Origin: Paracrocinitomix sp040880585
Lineage (GTDB): Bacteria; Bacteroidota; Bacteroidia; Flavobacteriales_D; Crocinitomicaceae
Direction of reading: 5' to 3'
Length of the DNA stretch: 64,000 nt
NCBI GenBank assembly: GCA_040880585.1
Contig: JBBDID010000054.1
Span: 1 to 64,000 of the forward strand
Position numbers and translations under genes: made by a program. The notes under the pieces are model-generated. The model worked only from the letters and a program-made list of their open reading frames with translations. It ran no database searches and was not told the origin of the DNA. The number at the start of each line of letters is the position of its first letter. Within the stretch, counting starts at the first letter, position 1. Shown here piece after piece: positions 26,281-34,260 of the stretch.

Positions 26281-26370
26281 AAATCTGCGGGCATAATGAA
26301 AAATATATCTCCCGCAGACGCCGCAGTGAGCGATAGCCGAATTGACTCGCAGATATTCGCAGAAAGGTTT
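26281..26370. repeat. Intergenic GCAG-rich short-repeat element
   Basis: Part of the 281-bp gap between the MORN gene and rocD. CTGCGGG (26285-26291) is the reverse complement of CCCGCAG (26311-26317), and related CGCAGA/CCGCAG words recur to 26370. It encodes nothing. Similar GCAG-rich intergenic repeats are seen in many Bacteroidota genomes, which is recalled rather than checked here. Confidence 0.45.
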
Positions 26371-26440
26371 TGCAAATTATTTCCTCACAAACTCAAAAAA
26401 CTCACCGTTTAGTATTCCTTAATCGGTGTTCGAGATCCAA

Positions 26441-26470
26441 AAAAACCTTCTACCAATTGGTGAAGGTTTT
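26441..26470 (-). terminator. Terminator after rocD
   Basis: The stem AAAACCTTC / GAAGGTTTT encloses CCAATTGG, itself self-complementary. On the minus strand it ends in a run of seven T residues, and it lies 25 nt beyond the rocD stop. The plus strand also has four Ts, so it may act in both directions. Confidence 0.75.
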
Positions 26471-26494
26471 TCTATGTTCTTGATAAAAATCAGT

Positions 26495-27736
26495 TTATTT
26501 TTCGAAATCGGAAATCGCTTTCTCAATAATGGCAACACACTCTAACAGTTGCTCCTTATTCATTACCAAAGGCGGTGCAAATCGAATAATATTCCCATGT
26601 GTTGGCTTGGCCAACAAGCCGTTGTCTTTTAGTTTCATACAAATATCCCAGGCTGTAGAACTGTCTGGGGAATCGTTGATAACAATAGCATTTAACAAAC
26701 CTTTTCCACGCACTAACTTCAATATCTCATATTTGTCTGCAAGCTTTTGTAATTCCGCCCTGAAAAGCTGTCCCAATTGCTCTGCATTTTCAGCTAAATG
26801 CTCATTTTTTATTACTTCCAAGGCTGCCATTGCCACTGCTCCGGCTACCGGATTACCACCAAAGGTAGAGCCATGTTGACCGGGCTTGATGACCATCATT
26901 ATTTCGTTATTTGCTAAAACAGCAGATACAGGATAGGCGCCTCCTGAAAGTGCTTTTCCTAAAATTAAAATGTCCGGTTTTACATTCTCGTGATCTACCG
27001 CCAACAATTTACCTGTTCTGGCAATTCCTGTTTGTACTTCATCTGCAATGAACAATACATTTTTAGATGCGCACAATGCTTTTGCTTTTGATAAATATCC
27101 TTCAGAAGGCACATAAACACCCGCTTCACCCTGAATCGGTTCTACTAGAAATCCGGCTACATTATTTTCTTTCAATGCAGCTTCTAAAGCTGAAATATCA
27201 TCATAAGGAATCTTTATAAAGCCCGGGGTATATGGGCCGAAATTTTTTCTGGCTGTTTCATCATTTGAAAAAGAGATGATCGTTGTCGTTCTACCGTGAA
27301 AATTGTTCTCACAAACAATGATTTTAGCCTCATTTTCCGGAATCCCCCTTTTCTCATACCCCCATTTTCTGCAAATTTTAATGGCTGTCTCTACCGCTTC
27401 TGCTCCTGTATTCATGGGAAGTACCTTGTCAAATTGAAAATATTCGGTAATGTACTTTTCATATTGACCCAGCACATCATTGTGAAAAGCCCGTGATGTC
27501 AAGGCTAATTTTCTTGACTGCTCTATCATTGCATCCACAATCTTTGGATGACAGTGACCTTGATTCACCGCTGAATAGGCAGATAAGAAATCATAATACT
27601 TTTTACCTTCTACATCCCATACATACACCCCTTCTCCACGCTCTAATACAACCGGTAAGGGATGATAATTGTGAGCTCCGTGTTTATCTTCCATTTGAAT
27701 CAGTGCTTTAGAAGATAGCTTTTCCATAGTTTCCAT
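26495..27736 (-). CDS. rocD: Ornithine--oxo-acid transaminase
   Basis: This PLP-dependent class III aminotransferase converts ornithine plus 2-oxoglutarate to glutamate semialdehyde and glutamate. Motifs include YDFLSAYSAVNQGHCHP, MNTGAEAVETAIKICRKWGY, ENNFHGRTT, EPIQGEAGVYVP, LFIADEVQTGIARTGK, and the PLP lysine in ILGKALSGGAYPVSAV, followed by HGSTFGGNPVAGAVA. With the ATG at 27736 the length is 413 residues; ATG 27727 is an alternative, while the longest frame from 27787 adds a non-family tail. A minus-strand -7 element lies at 27846-27853. It is a single gene with its own terminator. SAYSAVNQGH is typical of ornithine rather than acetylornithine aminotransferase. Confidence 0.94.
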   Translation of the reverse strand: METMEKLSSKALIQMEDKHGAHNYHPLPVVLERGEGVYVWDVEGKKYYDFLSAYSAVNQGHCHPKIVDAMIEQSRKLALTSRAFHNDVLGQYEKYITEYFQFDKVLPMNTGAEAVETAIKICRKWGYEKRGIPENEAKIIVCENNFHGRTTTIISFSNDETARKNFGPYTPGFIKIPYDDISALEAALKENNVAGFLVEPIQGEAGVYVPSEGYLSKAKALCASKNVLFIADEVQTGIARTGKLLAVDHENVKPDILILGKALSGGAYPVSAVLANNEIMMVIKPGQHGSTFGGNPVAGAVAMAALEVIKNEHLAENAEQLGQLFRAELQKLADKYEILKLVRGKGLLNAIVINDSPDSSTAWDICMKLKDNGLLAKPTHGNIIRFAPPLVMNKEQLLECVAIIEKAISDFEK

Positions 27737-27845
27737 AATTAAAAATTTGTGGTTAATAAAAACAGGCTCGTCACGGAGAGTGCCCATCCTTTCCTCATTT
27801 CAGCAATTATTCAGCTGTCAGTGGAGAGAAATCATCCTTGTCTTG

Positions 27846-27853
27846 CAAATATA
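27846..27853 (-). promoter_or_regulatory. Possible -7 element of rocD
   Basis: Read on the minus strand the bases are TATATTTG, fitting TAnnTTTG. The leader to the ATG at 27736 would be about 105 nt, which is longer than at other genes here, so support is moderate. Confidence 0.4.
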
Positions 27854-27898
27854 CAAAGGTTTCAGGATATTTTTATACCTTAGAATAAAAATCAAGCT

Positions 27899-28306
27899 AT
27901 GAGAACATTTAGTATATTACTTTTTTTAATGATTGGCTTTACTGCAAACGCTCAAAAACTTCAAAACGGTTCTTATTCCACCGTCGGATATATCAATTCA
28001 GACGGAAAGGTACAAAACAGTTCTTATTCCACAATTGGTTATATCAATGATGACGGAAAAGTGCAGAACGGATCTTATTCTACGATCGGCTACATTAATG
28101 ACGACGGAAAAGTGCAAAACAGCTCCTACTCTACCATTGGCTATATTAATTCAGACGGTAAAATTCAAAATGGCAGTTACTCAACTATCGGTTATATAGA
28201 GAATGGCAAAGTTCAAAACAGCAGTTACAGTACAATTGGGTACTATGATGAAAGTATCCCTGTTGAATATGTTGCTGCGTTCTTTTTCTTTTTTTTCAAT
28301 AAATAA
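27899..28306 (+). CDS. Secreted tandem-repeat protein (five/six-bladed beta-flower type)
   Basis: A signal peptide (MRTFSILLFLMIGFTANAQ) is followed by six near-identical units of about 17 residues with the pattern N[G/S]SYSTIGYINDDGKVQ. The units alternate strictly between NGSYST and NSSYST. The codons differ among units, so this is an old repeat held by selection rather than a fresh DNA expansion. Bacteroidota proteins described as 5-fold beta-flower proteins have this kind of G-Y-I-x-x-D/N-G-x-V unit; I propose that family tentatively. The tail (PVEYVAAFFFFFFNK) is strongly hydrophobic. Ligand and role are unknown. A small gene follows after 7 nt on the same strand. Confidence 0.7.
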   Translation: MRTFSILLFLMIGFTANAQKLQNGSYSTVGYINSDGKVQNSSYSTIGYINDDGKVQNGSYSTIGYINDDGKVQNSSYSTIGYINSDGKIQNGSYSTIGYIENGKVQNSSYSTIGYYDESIPVEYVAAFFFFFFNK

Positions 28307-28313
28307 ATAGTTC

Positions 28314-28853
28314 ATGGGACGATTCAGCAACTTCTTCAAAAAAAATCAAAAACAAGAAAACGTAGAAAATACCGAGTCACCGAAGTTTCCCGAACCGGTA
28401 GCTAATGATATGTTTAAAACAGTTCCTGTTGACGAAATCTATATGGTGAGCATCCCCACGGATTGGCAGATTTATGAAAGTGATCGATTCAGAACGGTCA
28501 ATAAAGATGAAACCATCCATTTTTCAATCTCTAACTATGCGAATGATAAGGTTTCTTCTCCACTGGATAAAAAAGCATTGGAAGAACAAATCTTGCCCCT
28601 GTTTGAAAATTTTGTGAAAGAAGGAGGCTATATTGCTCATGATGATTTGGAAATAACAAATGACTATGCTTATCAGGCATTTAATGTGGATGATGAAACC
28701 CAATACTATTATTACACCAGCAGGATCATCAAACAGAAAACATTGGTAGTCATTGCTTTTATCCTAAAAGAAAAAGGAGATTATCAAACAACTACCTCCC
28801 AATTAATAAAAAAAATAGGCAGTCAAATCTATCACAAAGTAGCCGACTTATAA
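28314..28853 (+). CDS. Hypothetical cytosolic protein
   Basis: The 179-residue protein has no signal peptide. The first ~40 residues are charged and low-complexity (FFKKNQKQENVENTE). A globular part follows with IYMVSIPTDWQIYESDRFRTVN, TIHFSISNY and a tyrosine run TQYYYYTSRIIKQKTLVVIAFIL. The pattern of a strand that begins with a PxxW motif and ends with a KIGSQI helix resembles small phage-tail-like PsbP/Mog1 folds that monitor stress proteins, but I cannot name a family. It starts 7 nt after the repeat-protein gene and is probably co-transcribed with it. Confidence 0.6.
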   Translation: MGRFSNFFKKNQKQENVENTESPKFPEPVANDMFKTVPVDEIYMVSIPTDWQIYESDRFRTVNKDETIHFSISNYANDKVSSPLDKKALEEQILPLFENFVKEGGYIAHDDLEITNDYAYQAFNVDDETQYYYYTSRIIKQKTLVVIAFILKEKGDYQTTTSQLIKKIGSQIYHKVADL

Positions 28854-28896
28854 TCTGGAGATAGGCATAACCATGTAAAATACAAACAGACTATCT

Positions 28897-29496
28897 CTAC
28901 ACTTTAGACAGTTCTAGCATAAACCGAAGCACTTGTTCAGCTTTCTCAAGATCTTCTTTACTGTTAAGTGCACCGTAACGCGTATAATCCAATTTTCCAT
29001 TTGAAGCGTGAATTTCTCCCTCCAAAGCAGACGATATGCTTTTTAACTTTTGTTGCAGTTGCTCATCCATCATAGCACGAAACTCATCTTCAGATTTACT
29101 TTTTAGTAAAAAGATATCATCTAATTCTGCATCTCCAAACTCCACATCATTAAAACCTATAATTTTTGCCGTTTTACTAAAAAATTGCTCTTTGCCGATA
29201 CTGAACTCAAAATTAAACGGACTCTTTTTTACCAAAACATGCGTTTGCATGTGACGGTGTTTTCCAACACCCACCATTTCTTCATAAATGCTAAGCGGAA
29301 CTCCCTCAAGTTCTCCCTCCAACCGATTTAAACTTCCGGCCGGTAATTTTTTAAAGGTATATTTCAACCCTAAACGATCAGCTGTTTTCTGATAAAGTTC
29401 AATTCGCTTTTTGTTTTGTTTTCTTGCCCATCTGATCACTAAAACCGTAATCACCACAAAAAACACACAAATTGACAAGAGTATCAACATTTCCAT
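28897..29496 (-). CDS. Membrane-anchored protein of unknown function
   Basis: The 199-residue protein has one N-terminal membrane helix (MEMLILLSICVFFVVITVLVIRW) and a basic stop-transfer RKQNKKR. It then has a soluble domain with LGLKYTFKKLPAGSLNRLEGEL and VPLSIYEEMVGVGKHRHMQT, which resembles domains seen in DUF3137-like proteins. The domain should face the cytoplasm. A -7 element TATCTTTG lies only 4 nt before the ATG, on the minus strand, so the transcript is near leaderless and the gene is its own unit. No function is proposed. Confidence 0.6.
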   Translation of the reverse strand: MEMLILLSICVFFVVITVLVIRWARKQNKKRIELYQKTADRLGLKYTFKKLPAGSLNRLEGELEGVPLSIYEEMVGVGKHRHMQTHVLVKKSPFNFEFSIGKEQFFSKTAKIIGFNDVEFGDAELDDIFLLKSKSEDEFRAMMDEQLQQKLKSISSALEGEIHASNGKLDYTRYGALNSKEDLEKAEQVLRFMLELSKV

Positions 29497-29500
29497 AACT

Positions 29501-29508
29501 CAAAGATA
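29501..29508 (-). promoter_or_regulatory. -7 element four bases before the gene at 29496
   Basis: Read on the minus strand this is TATCTTTG followed by AGTT and the ATG at 29496. The spacing predicts a transcript starting at or inside the start codon. Confidence 0.6.
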
Positions 29509-29586
29509 AACAAAGACCGGTTAAAATGAACTTACAACAAACTTCTTAAATAAGGATATCGGGAAAAATAATTAGTTTTAGGAATT

Positions 29587-30396
29587 ATGAGATCACACTT
29601 TTTCAAAGTATTTGTTTGCTTTTTGTTCAGCGCTCAGTTAGCTTTTAGTCAAGGGCGTGTAGATGGTTTTCTCAAAGGAGAGGGGAATATTGACCTGGTA
29701 CTTGGAGGAGGATACGAAATAGCCGGCAAATACTATGCGGGAACAAATAAAATAGATCTCGGCCGGGCCATTGCCAATGTCAATCTTTTTATCGCCGCGG
29801 GTTTAACAGACCGAATTGACCTGAACCTCTCGATACCTTACGTCATGATAAGCAATACCCGATCCATTCAGGATGGAGCGCTCTTTCTAAAAATGAAAAT
29901 CGTTGAAAAAGAAATGTGGGATGGGGTATTATCAGGCATCATGGCTGCCGGTGTGTCCACCTATCTTGCCAATTATCAAACAGAGGGCTTCTCTGCTATC
30001 GGTCAACAGGCTACTACTATTGATTTTAGACCGCTTTTGCATTACCAGCATAATACCGGTTGGTTTGCTACCCTTCAATTTCCATATATCTATAAATTCA
30101 ATCCGGTACCTACAGCCATTAACCCTTCTTTGAAAGTAGGTCGGGCGCATGCTAATTACTATTTTGATATCTGGTATGAACACCAAACTTCTTTTGGCGG
30201 ACGGGATTATCAGGGCACTCCTGCCCCAACAACATTTCGCGAACTTGGGGTGGATTTTCATAAATTAGGGGGTACATTTTACCTGCCTCTTTTTGATCGA
30301 TTAGGGACTTTTGCAGGTGTTAGCTATGTGCTCAGCGGGCGAAATATCGGAAAAGGATTTGGCTTGAATGCCGGTATTGTTTTAAAAAGTAAATGA
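29587..30396 (+). CDS. Predicted outer-membrane beta-barrel protein
   Basis: The 269-residue protein has a signal peptide (MRSHFFKVFVCFLFSAQLAFSQG). Alternating amphipathic strands rich in aromatics follow (IANVNLFIAAGLTDRIDLNLSIPYVMI, WFATLQFPYIYKF, ANYYFDIWYEHQTSF), and the end is GKGFGLNAGIVLKSK. This pattern fits a barrel of the transporter/phenol-degradation MetA-like group. A TAGTTTTA sequence at 29573-29580 ends 6 nt before the ATG and resembles a near-leaderless promoter. The stop codon overlaps the start of the YigZ gene (ATGA), so the two are coupled. Confidence 0.65.
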   Translation: MRSHFFKVFVCFLFSAQLAFSQGRVDGFLKGEGNIDLVLGGGYEIAGKYYAGTNKIDLGRAIANVNLFIAAGLTDRIDLNLSIPYVMISNTRSIQDGALFLKMKIVEKEMWDGVLSGIMAAGVSTYLANYQTEGFSAIGQQATTIDFRPLLHYQHNTGWFATLQFPYIYKFNPVPTAINPSLKVGRAHANYYFDIWYEHQTSFGGRDYQGTPAPTTFRELGVDFHKLGGTFYLPLFDRLGTFAGVSYVLSGRNIGKGFGLNAGIVLKSK

Positions 30397-31070
30397 TCTC
30401 ATTTCTCTTTGTTCGATCATTTCATGAACTTCTTATCTTAGCAAATAAAACAACAGCAGTTTCTTCCCCTGACACATATCAAAGCATTAAAAAAACAGCT
30501 GAGGGACTTTATAAAGAAAAGGGTTCTAAGTTTTTAGCTTTTGCCATTCCTGTAAAATCAGCAGAACAAGCAAAAACTAAGATTCAGGAGTTACGAGAGA
30601 CCCATCCCAAAGCGGTTCATGTTTGTTTTGCCTGGAGAATTGGTACTGAGCAAGCTCTTGAGCGATTTTCAGATGACGGAGAACCCAATAATTCTGCCGG
30701 AAAACCCATTTTTGGTCAGATCAATGCTTTTGAACTCACGAACATCCTACTTGCTGTGGTTCGTTATTATGGCGGAACAAAGCTGGGGGTGGGTGGATTG
30801 ATCACTGCTTATAAAACAGCTGCAAAAACAGCACTGGATGCTGCAGAAATCATTGAACAAATAGAATCAGTAGAAGCCATTATTCGGTTTGACCCAAAAA
30901 ATACCGGAGACCTGATGTCCCGATTAAATAAAGAACAAATTAACATAGAAGATCATACAGCTGATGCAAACGGCCATTTTGTAAAAGTAAGTCTCCCCAA
31001 GTCAGAAGCTGATAAATTTATCAATAACTTAGCCGCTTTTCCGTATTACAAAATTGAAACGACCAAATGA
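30393..31070 (+). CDS. YigZ/IMPACT family protein
   Basis: The 225-residue protein matches the YigZ/IMPACT family (UPF0029 N-domain and DUF1949 C-domain). Signatures are KEKGSKFLAFAIPVKS, HPKAVHVCFAWRIG, RFSDDGEPNNSAGKPI, VVRYYGGTKLGVGGLITAYK and a C-terminal ferredoxin-like domain. Eukaryotic IMPACT binds GCN1; the bacterial role is unclear but probably relates to ribosome or translation control. The ATG at 30393 overlaps the preceding stop, and about 25 residues before SPDTYQSIKK are not family-like, so a later non-ATG start is possible. It overlaps the peptidase gene by 4 nt. Confidence 0.9.
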   Translation: MISFLFVRSFHELLILANKTTAVSSPDTYQSIKKTAEGLYKEKGSKFLAFAIPVKSAEQAKTKIQELRETHPKAVHVCFAWRIGTEQALERFSDDGEPNNSAGKPIFGQINAFELTNILLAVVRYYGGTKLGVGGLITAYKTAAKTALDAAEIIEQIESVEAIIRFDPKNTGDLMSRLNKEQINIEDHTADANGHFVKVSLPKSEADKFINNLAAFPYYKIETTK

Positions 31071-31999
31071 TTGATTTAAAAGGCTTAAAAGAACTGGTTG
31101 AAGTAAGGGGATGCTCAGGAGATGAGCATCTTGTGAAGTCCTATCTACTGGACTATATCCATACCCATCAATCAAAATGGGCGGTAACACCTAAAATTAT
31201 TGAAGGAAAAGGTTTTCAGGATGCCATTATACTTGTATTTGGCACACCAAAAACAGCTGTTTTTGCTCACTTGGACACCATAGGTTATATGGTGGCTTAT
31301 GATAATAAAGTAGTAAAAAATGGTGGTCCCAAAACCGTTGACGGTGCTACTTTGGTAGGAAGCGATAGCCAGGGAGAAATAGAAACCGAATTGATGGTGA
31401 TCGAAAATGAAGAAGGAAATGACACGCTTAAAGTGATTTCAGGAAGAACAATAGACCGGGGAACCAATTTAACCTTCAAACCTAATTATCGCGAATCTGA
31501 AGAGTTCGTGCAATCCCCCTATATGGACAACCGATTAGGCGTTTGGGTAGCATTGGAGCTTTGTAAAACGTTAAAAAACGGAGCAATTGTATTTTCTACT
31601 TATGAAGAGCAAGGTGGTGGTTCTGTAGGATTTTTAGGCAAGTATTTAATCGATCATCATGGTGTACACCAATCCCTGATATGTGATATCACCTGGGTGA
31701 CAGATGGCGTTCAACACGGAGAAGGCGTAGCGATCTCTATGCACGATAAAGGAATTCCCAGAAGAGTCTTTGTTAATCGGATTTTACAAATTGCACTGGA
31801 AAGTGGCATCCCTTATCAATTGGAAGTTGAAAGTGCCGGCGGTTCTGACGGTACCATGCTTCAAAACACAGATTTGGCTATGGATTGGTGTTTTATCGGC
31901 GCCCCTGAAGACAATGTGCACTCCCCTGACGAGAAAGTCCACAAAACCGATATTAAATCCATGTTGAATCTTTATAAAGAATTGATGGAAAAGCTTTAA
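31067..31999 (+). CDS. M42 family aminopeptidase
   Basis: The 310-residue zinc peptidase shows the M42 metal-binding layout: FAHLDTIGYMV (first ligand HxD), YMDNRLGVWVALEL (bridging Asp), TYEEQGGGSVGF (catalytic Glu and ligand Glu), CDITWVTDG (ligand Asp), and HSPDEKVHKTD (final His). M42 enzymes are cytosolic oligomeric aminopeptidases that degrade small peptides; some family members are cellulases, but no such domain is seen here. It overlaps the YigZ gene by 4 nt, so both are one transcript with the barrel-protein gene. Confidence 0.87.
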   Translation: MIDLKGLKELVEVRGCSGDEHLVKSYLLDYIHTHQSKWAVTPKIIEGKGFQDAIILVFGTPKTAVFAHLDTIGYMVAYDNKVVKNGGPKTVDGATLVGSDSQGEIETELMVIENEEGNDTLKVISGRTIDRGTNLTFKPNYRESEEFVQSPYMDNRLGVWVALELCKTLKNGAIVFSTYEEQGGGSVGFLGKYLIDHHGVHQSLICDITWVTDGVQHGEGVAISMHDKGIPRRVFVNRILQIALESGIPYQLEVESAGGSDGTMLQNTDLAMDWCFIGAPEDNVHSPDEKVHKTDIKSMLNLYKELMEKL

Positions 32000-32042
32000 A
32001 AGAATTGTTATTTTAGCCATACAAATTTAATAAATGTAACTT

Positions 32043-33080
32043 ATGAAAACTTGTTATCTTACACTGGTATTTTTATCTACTGCCCTGTTTACTTTGGCAC
32101 AACTCCCCGATCATGTCAATAAAATAGACGCCACACCTAATCAAGTAACAACTGCTAACGGAAAATTGGAATCCGGACAGAAAATAGAAGATTTGAGTTG
32201 GGCATCCAGTAGCTCCAATGCTTGTTTTCCCGGTACCCAAAACACAAAATTCAGAGGAAATCATGTCTTTCACTTCTTTGAAATTCCCGCTTACTCAGAA
32301 GTTACCATTACCTTGATTCCTAAGGATAAAAAAGCAAATTTTAGTTTGTACGGTTATCAGGTAGGTACTAATAATTATTCTGTTCCTCCTAACCTGGCTT
32401 CTTGTGTTTCTTGTGAAGCAGATCACAAATGGGATTACCCAAAAAGAGGAAAAACACAAGATCATACCCGGAGTATTTATTTTAACAGCATTAAAAATTC
32501 GTACAATATTTTTATTGGCGTAGCCGGTGCAGAAGGACTTTCAAAAGGAGAATACACCCTAGAGATCGATTTGAAATCAAGAGTAGAAAATACAGCCGAA
32601 CAAAAACCTTTAAAAATCTACTCTGCAGCTTCTGAAAAAGGGAAAAATCTGGGATTTAAAGGTGATCTGTCTGAAGGTGTTAAGATCCACGACCTTTCAT
32701 GGGCATCTACTAGCTCAATGGCTTGTTTCCCGGCTACGCAAAATTCAAAATTTACCGGAAATCACCTGTTTTATGTAACGGAAATTCCTCCTCGTTCTGA
32801 AATGACCATTACACTGATTCCTGAAGATAAAAAAGCAAACATGAGCATATATGCCTATCAGGACGGAACTACCAAAGATGTTTTTCCACCCCAGGTTAGC
32901 TCTTGTGTTTCTTGTGAGGCTGATCACAAATGGGATTACCCAAAAAGAGGCAAAACACAAGATCACACACGCTCAGTTTCATTCAATGCCATCAATAATC
33001 CTTATCGCATTGTGATTGCGGTAGTCGGCGCTGAAGGTTTGACAAGTGGAAAATTTCAACTACAAATTTCAGTTAAATAA
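32043..33080 (+). CDS. Secreted protein with two near-identical Cys-containing domains
   Basis: A signal peptide (MKTCYLTLVFLSTALFTLAQ) precedes two copies, roughly 40-175 and 205-345, of one beta-rich domain. Each copy contains LSWASxSSxACFPxTQNxKFxGNH, a strand with TITLIPxDKKAN, and a Cys block SCVSCEADHKWDYPKRGKTQDHTRS shared almost exactly. The fold may resemble bacterial pre-peptidase C-terminal (PPC) domains, which bind surfaces, but I cannot assign it. The two copies of the Cys block are also nearly identical at DNA level (about 32400-32470 and 32909-32980), more so than the rest. The gene is 3 nt upstream of the DUF71 gene. Confidence 0.65.
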   Translation: MKTCYLTLVFLSTALFTLAQLPDHVNKIDATPNQVTTANGKLESGQKIEDLSWASSSSNACFPGTQNTKFRGNHVFHFFEIPAYSEVTITLIPKDKKANFSLYGYQVGTNNYSVPPNLASCVSCEADHKWDYPKRGKTQDHTRSIYFNSIKNSYNIFIGVAGAEGLSKGEYTLEIDLKSRVENTAEQKPLKIYSAASEKGKNLGFKGDLSEGVKIHDLSWASTSSMACFPATQNSKFTGNHLFYVTEIPPRSEMTITLIPEDKKANMSIYAYQDGTTKDVFPPQVSSCVSCEADHKWDYPKRGKTQDHTRSVSFNAINNPYRIVIAVVGAEGLTSGKFQLQISVK

Positions 33081-33082
33081 AA

Positions 33083-33838
33083 TTGAAGCCCAAGAAAACG
33101 TATTTGAACTGGAGCACAGGCAAAGATTCGGCTTTGAGCTTATATTACCTCTTGAATGATCCCAATTACCGGCTAAGGGCTTTAGTTACATCCGTTAATA
33201 CGCGCTATGACCGGGTGTCTATGCACGGTTTGCGACGCACACTGATGGAAAAGCAGCTACAAGCCATTGGTATCCCCTACTATACGGTAGAATTACTTGA
33301 AATGCCTTCCATGACTGAGTATGAAAAAATCATGCGATCTACTGTAGAGAAATTGAAATCCAGAGGGTTTACACACGCCGCTTTCGGAGATATTTTTTTA
33401 GAGGATTTAAAGGCTTACAGAGAAAATCAACTGAACCAATTAGGGATAAAAACCGTCTTTCCTTTGTGGAAAAAAGACAGCCTGAAGTTGGTGAATGAAT
33501 TCATTGATTTGGGATTTAAAGCCATTGTGGTTACAGCAAAAGAGAGCTGTTTGGGAAAAGATGTTGTCGGTGAAGTACTGACAAAAGAGTTCATTGCGCA
33601 GCTCCCTGAAGATGTTGATCCTGCTGGAGAATACGGTGAATTTCATACCTTCTGCTATGACGGGCCGATTTTTTCTGAACCGGTAGCATTTGAAATCGGC
33701 GAAAAAATCTATCGGGAATATGATGCACCCAAAAGCACAAATGACAACTGCCATCTCTCTGTAGATGAAAAAGTTGGGTTTTGGTACTGTGATTTAACTC
33801 CTGTTGGCAGCAAGAGTAACAAGAGCCTGCTACTATAG
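33083..33838 (+). CDS. DUF71/Dph6-family ATP pyrophosphatase
   Basis: The 251-residue protein belongs to the DUF71 (ATP_bind_4) family, N-type ATP pyrophosphatases that adenylate a substrate. NWSTGKDSALSLYYL carries the PP-loop (SGGxDS relative STGKDS). FGDIFLEDLKAYRENQ, FPLWKKDS and EFHTFCYDGPIF are typical of the family. In archaea and eukaryotes it amidates diphthine; bacteria lack that tRNA-factor target, so the substrate here is unknown. The start is TTG at 33083. The last 65 bp of its coding tail (33742-33806) are duplicated at 34120-34184. Confidence 0.88.
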   Translation: MKPKKTYLNWSTGKDSALSLYYLLNDPNYRLRALVTSVNTRYDRVSMHGLRRTLMEKQLQAIGIPYYTVELLEMPSMTEYEKIMRSTVEKLKSRGFTHAAFGDIFLEDLKAYRENQLNQLGIKTVFPLWKKDSLKLVNEFIDLGFKAIVVTAKESCLGKDVVGEVLTKEFIAQLPEDVDPAGEYGEFHTFCYDGPIFSEPVAFEIGEKIYREYDAPKSTNDNCHLSVDEKVGFWYCDLTPVGSKSNKSLLL

Positions 33839-34184
33839 ACACTGATATAGTAAAAAGATATGGAATAATTGTTTTGCAAAGAATTGAATATTGACACCCC
33901 TCTGACCAATAAGTATGAAGGAAGAACAAAATATAATTATATATAACACACAGGACGGAAAAGCTTCTGTATCCCTTTATGTCAAAAACAGTTCTGTTTG
34001 GATGAACCAAAACCAATTGGCTGAACTATTTAATACAACTAAGCAAAATATTAGCCTTCATATAATCAATATTTTAGATGAAAAAGAATTGGGTGAAAAT
34101 TCAGTTGTCAAGGATTACTTGACAACTGCCATCTCTCTCAAGATGAAAAAGTTGGGTTTTGGTACTGTGATTTAATTCCTGTTG
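33742..34184. repeat. 65-bp direct repeat flanking a RhuM gene fragment
   Basis: The bases 33742-33806, in the 3' end of the DUF71 gene, recur at 34120-34184 with only a few differences (GT versus CA after CTCTCT; ACTCC versus ATTCC). Between the copies lies a truncated RhuM-like gene. The second copy is read in a different frame and ends the RhuM fragment. The layout fits an insertion or unequal exchange that copied the DUF71 tail. Confidence 0.85.
33915..34175 (+). pseudogene. RhuM-family protein, 5' fragment
   Basis: The first 72 residues match the N-terminus of RhuM/virulence-associated proteins: EQNIIIYNTQDGKASVSLYV, VWMNQNQLAELFNTTKQNISLHI, and LGENSVVKDYLTTA. Normal RhuM proteins are about 330 residues long and continue with the KilA-N/Bro-like domain. 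Here the frame passes into the copied DUF71 tail after codon 72 and ends after 14 foreign residues. A complete copy is not in the window. RhuM genes are typical of mobile and pathogenicity islands, so this is a remnant of horizontal transfer and is unlikely to work. Confidence 0.8.
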
Positions 34185-34216
34185 AGTGACCTACTCCCTC
34201 CGAAAATTTAATTGAT

Positions 34217-34224
34217 TATCTTTG
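34217..34224 (+). promoter_or_regulatory. -7 element before the secreted nuclease gene
   Basis: TATCTTTG matches TAnnTTTG and lies 36 nt before the TTG start at 34261. The leader includes a four-codon mini-ORF (ATG at 34250, TGA at 34262) that overlaps the start codon of the nuclease gene. Confidence 0.5.
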
Positions 34225-34260
34225 GTTGTACAATATATGCTTAATTAAAATGGCTCGATT

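Noticed and set aside
27960..28260. Regularly spaced repeats that could suggest a CRISPR array
   Set aside because: The repeats are in frame inside an ORF with a signal peptide, with a 51-nt period and no unique spacers. They are protein repeats.
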